A stretch of DNA of 64,000 nt from Pseudomonadota bacterium. Lineage in GTDB: Bacteria > Myxococcota > Myxococcia > Myxococcales > Myxococcaceae. The stretch spans positions 38,135 through 102,134 of the forward strand of contig JAFAAN010000009.1 in NCBI GenBank assembly GCA_023426545.1, written 5' to 3'. The notes beneath the pieces are model-generated. The model did no database searches, had not been told where the DNA came from, and saw only the letters and a list, made by a program, of their open reading frames with translations. This document shows positions 63,964-64,000 of this stretch, in pieces. The translations under genes were made by a program, and so were the position numbers. Positions within the stretch are counted from its first letter, which is position 1. Every line of letters begins with the position of its first letter.

Positions 63964-64000
63964 GGGGGGGGCCGCGGGGTGGGGGGGGGCCCCCCCCCCC
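63964..64000. other. Low-quality homopolymer at the window end
   Basis: The last ~35 bases are runs of G and C only (including ten or more C in a row at the very end). This is not seen elsewhere in the window and looks like an assembly or sequencing artefact at a contig end, not biology. Confidence 0.75.

Overview
The window is high-GC DNA (mostly G or C at third codon positions), very densely packed, with the gene content of a predatory, social deltaproteobacterium of the Myxococcota, most like the Myxococcus/Corallococcus/Pyxidicoccus group. This placement is an inference from content: a Hanks-type Ser/Thr kinase, several histidine kinases, Kelch and ASH/Hydin-repeat lipoproteins, and secreted protease, lipase and chitinase. 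No rRNA, tRNA, CRISPR array, integrase or insertion sequence was recognised. The last ~35 bases are G/C homopolymer and look like a contig-end artefact.

Layout. 1-11.5 kb: cytochrome c-FTR1 iron permease, a tandem pair of glycine-rich membrane proteins, an HD phosphohydrolase coupled to a Nudix-MBL fusion, an ATP-grasp ligase overlapping a GNAT, a secreted transglutaminase-like protein, and a thioredoxin-fold DUF255 protein. 11.6-14.2 kb: an ArnT-like glycosyltransferase and an AqpS aquaporin fused to a degenerate arsenate-reductase-like domain. 14.2-18.6 kb: a compact divergent cluster (DUF3419/BtaA-like transferase, GNAT, haem-oxygenase-like iron enzyme; opposite strand desaturase and PAP2 enzyme) that looks like specialised lipid metabolism and is the best candidate for an undescribed pathway. 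18.8-31.5 kb: DUF350 and transglutaminase-like pair, small P-loop kinase, secreted subtilisin with an operator-like promoter, SF1 helicase, alpha/beta hydrolase, large ASH-repeat lipoprotein, Ser/Thr kinase, GFA protein. 31.6-40.8 kb: tryptophan/proline-rich envelope protein with a 51-bp repeat, an RND-pump remnant, the ttcA-TerB-PhnD-like operon, rnd, an M1 aminopeptidase lipoprotein, an O-methyltransferase and an eight-cysteine helical protein.

40.8-43.2 kb is a lower-GC islet with a CAP-domain lipoprotein, a GIY-YIG protein and about 550 bp of noncoding or decayed DNA. 43.2-52.9 kb: M32 carboxypeptidase, unknown protein, histidine kinase, frameshifted small ORF, prfC, an 11-mer-repeat/beta protein followed by an OmpR-type two-component system, and a helix-hairpin-helix protein. 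52.9-64 kb: secreted lipase, 14-repeat Kelch lipoprotein, ABC-2 exporter operon, Rsm22-like protein, proline iminopeptidase, a decayed YhfC-type intramembrane protease and a secreted GH18 chitinase.

The secreted hydrolases fit degradation of prey. Many same-strand neighbours overlap by 4 bp (ATGA or GTGA), indicating translationally coupled operons, and three convergent junctions share a CTAG stop-stop overlap.
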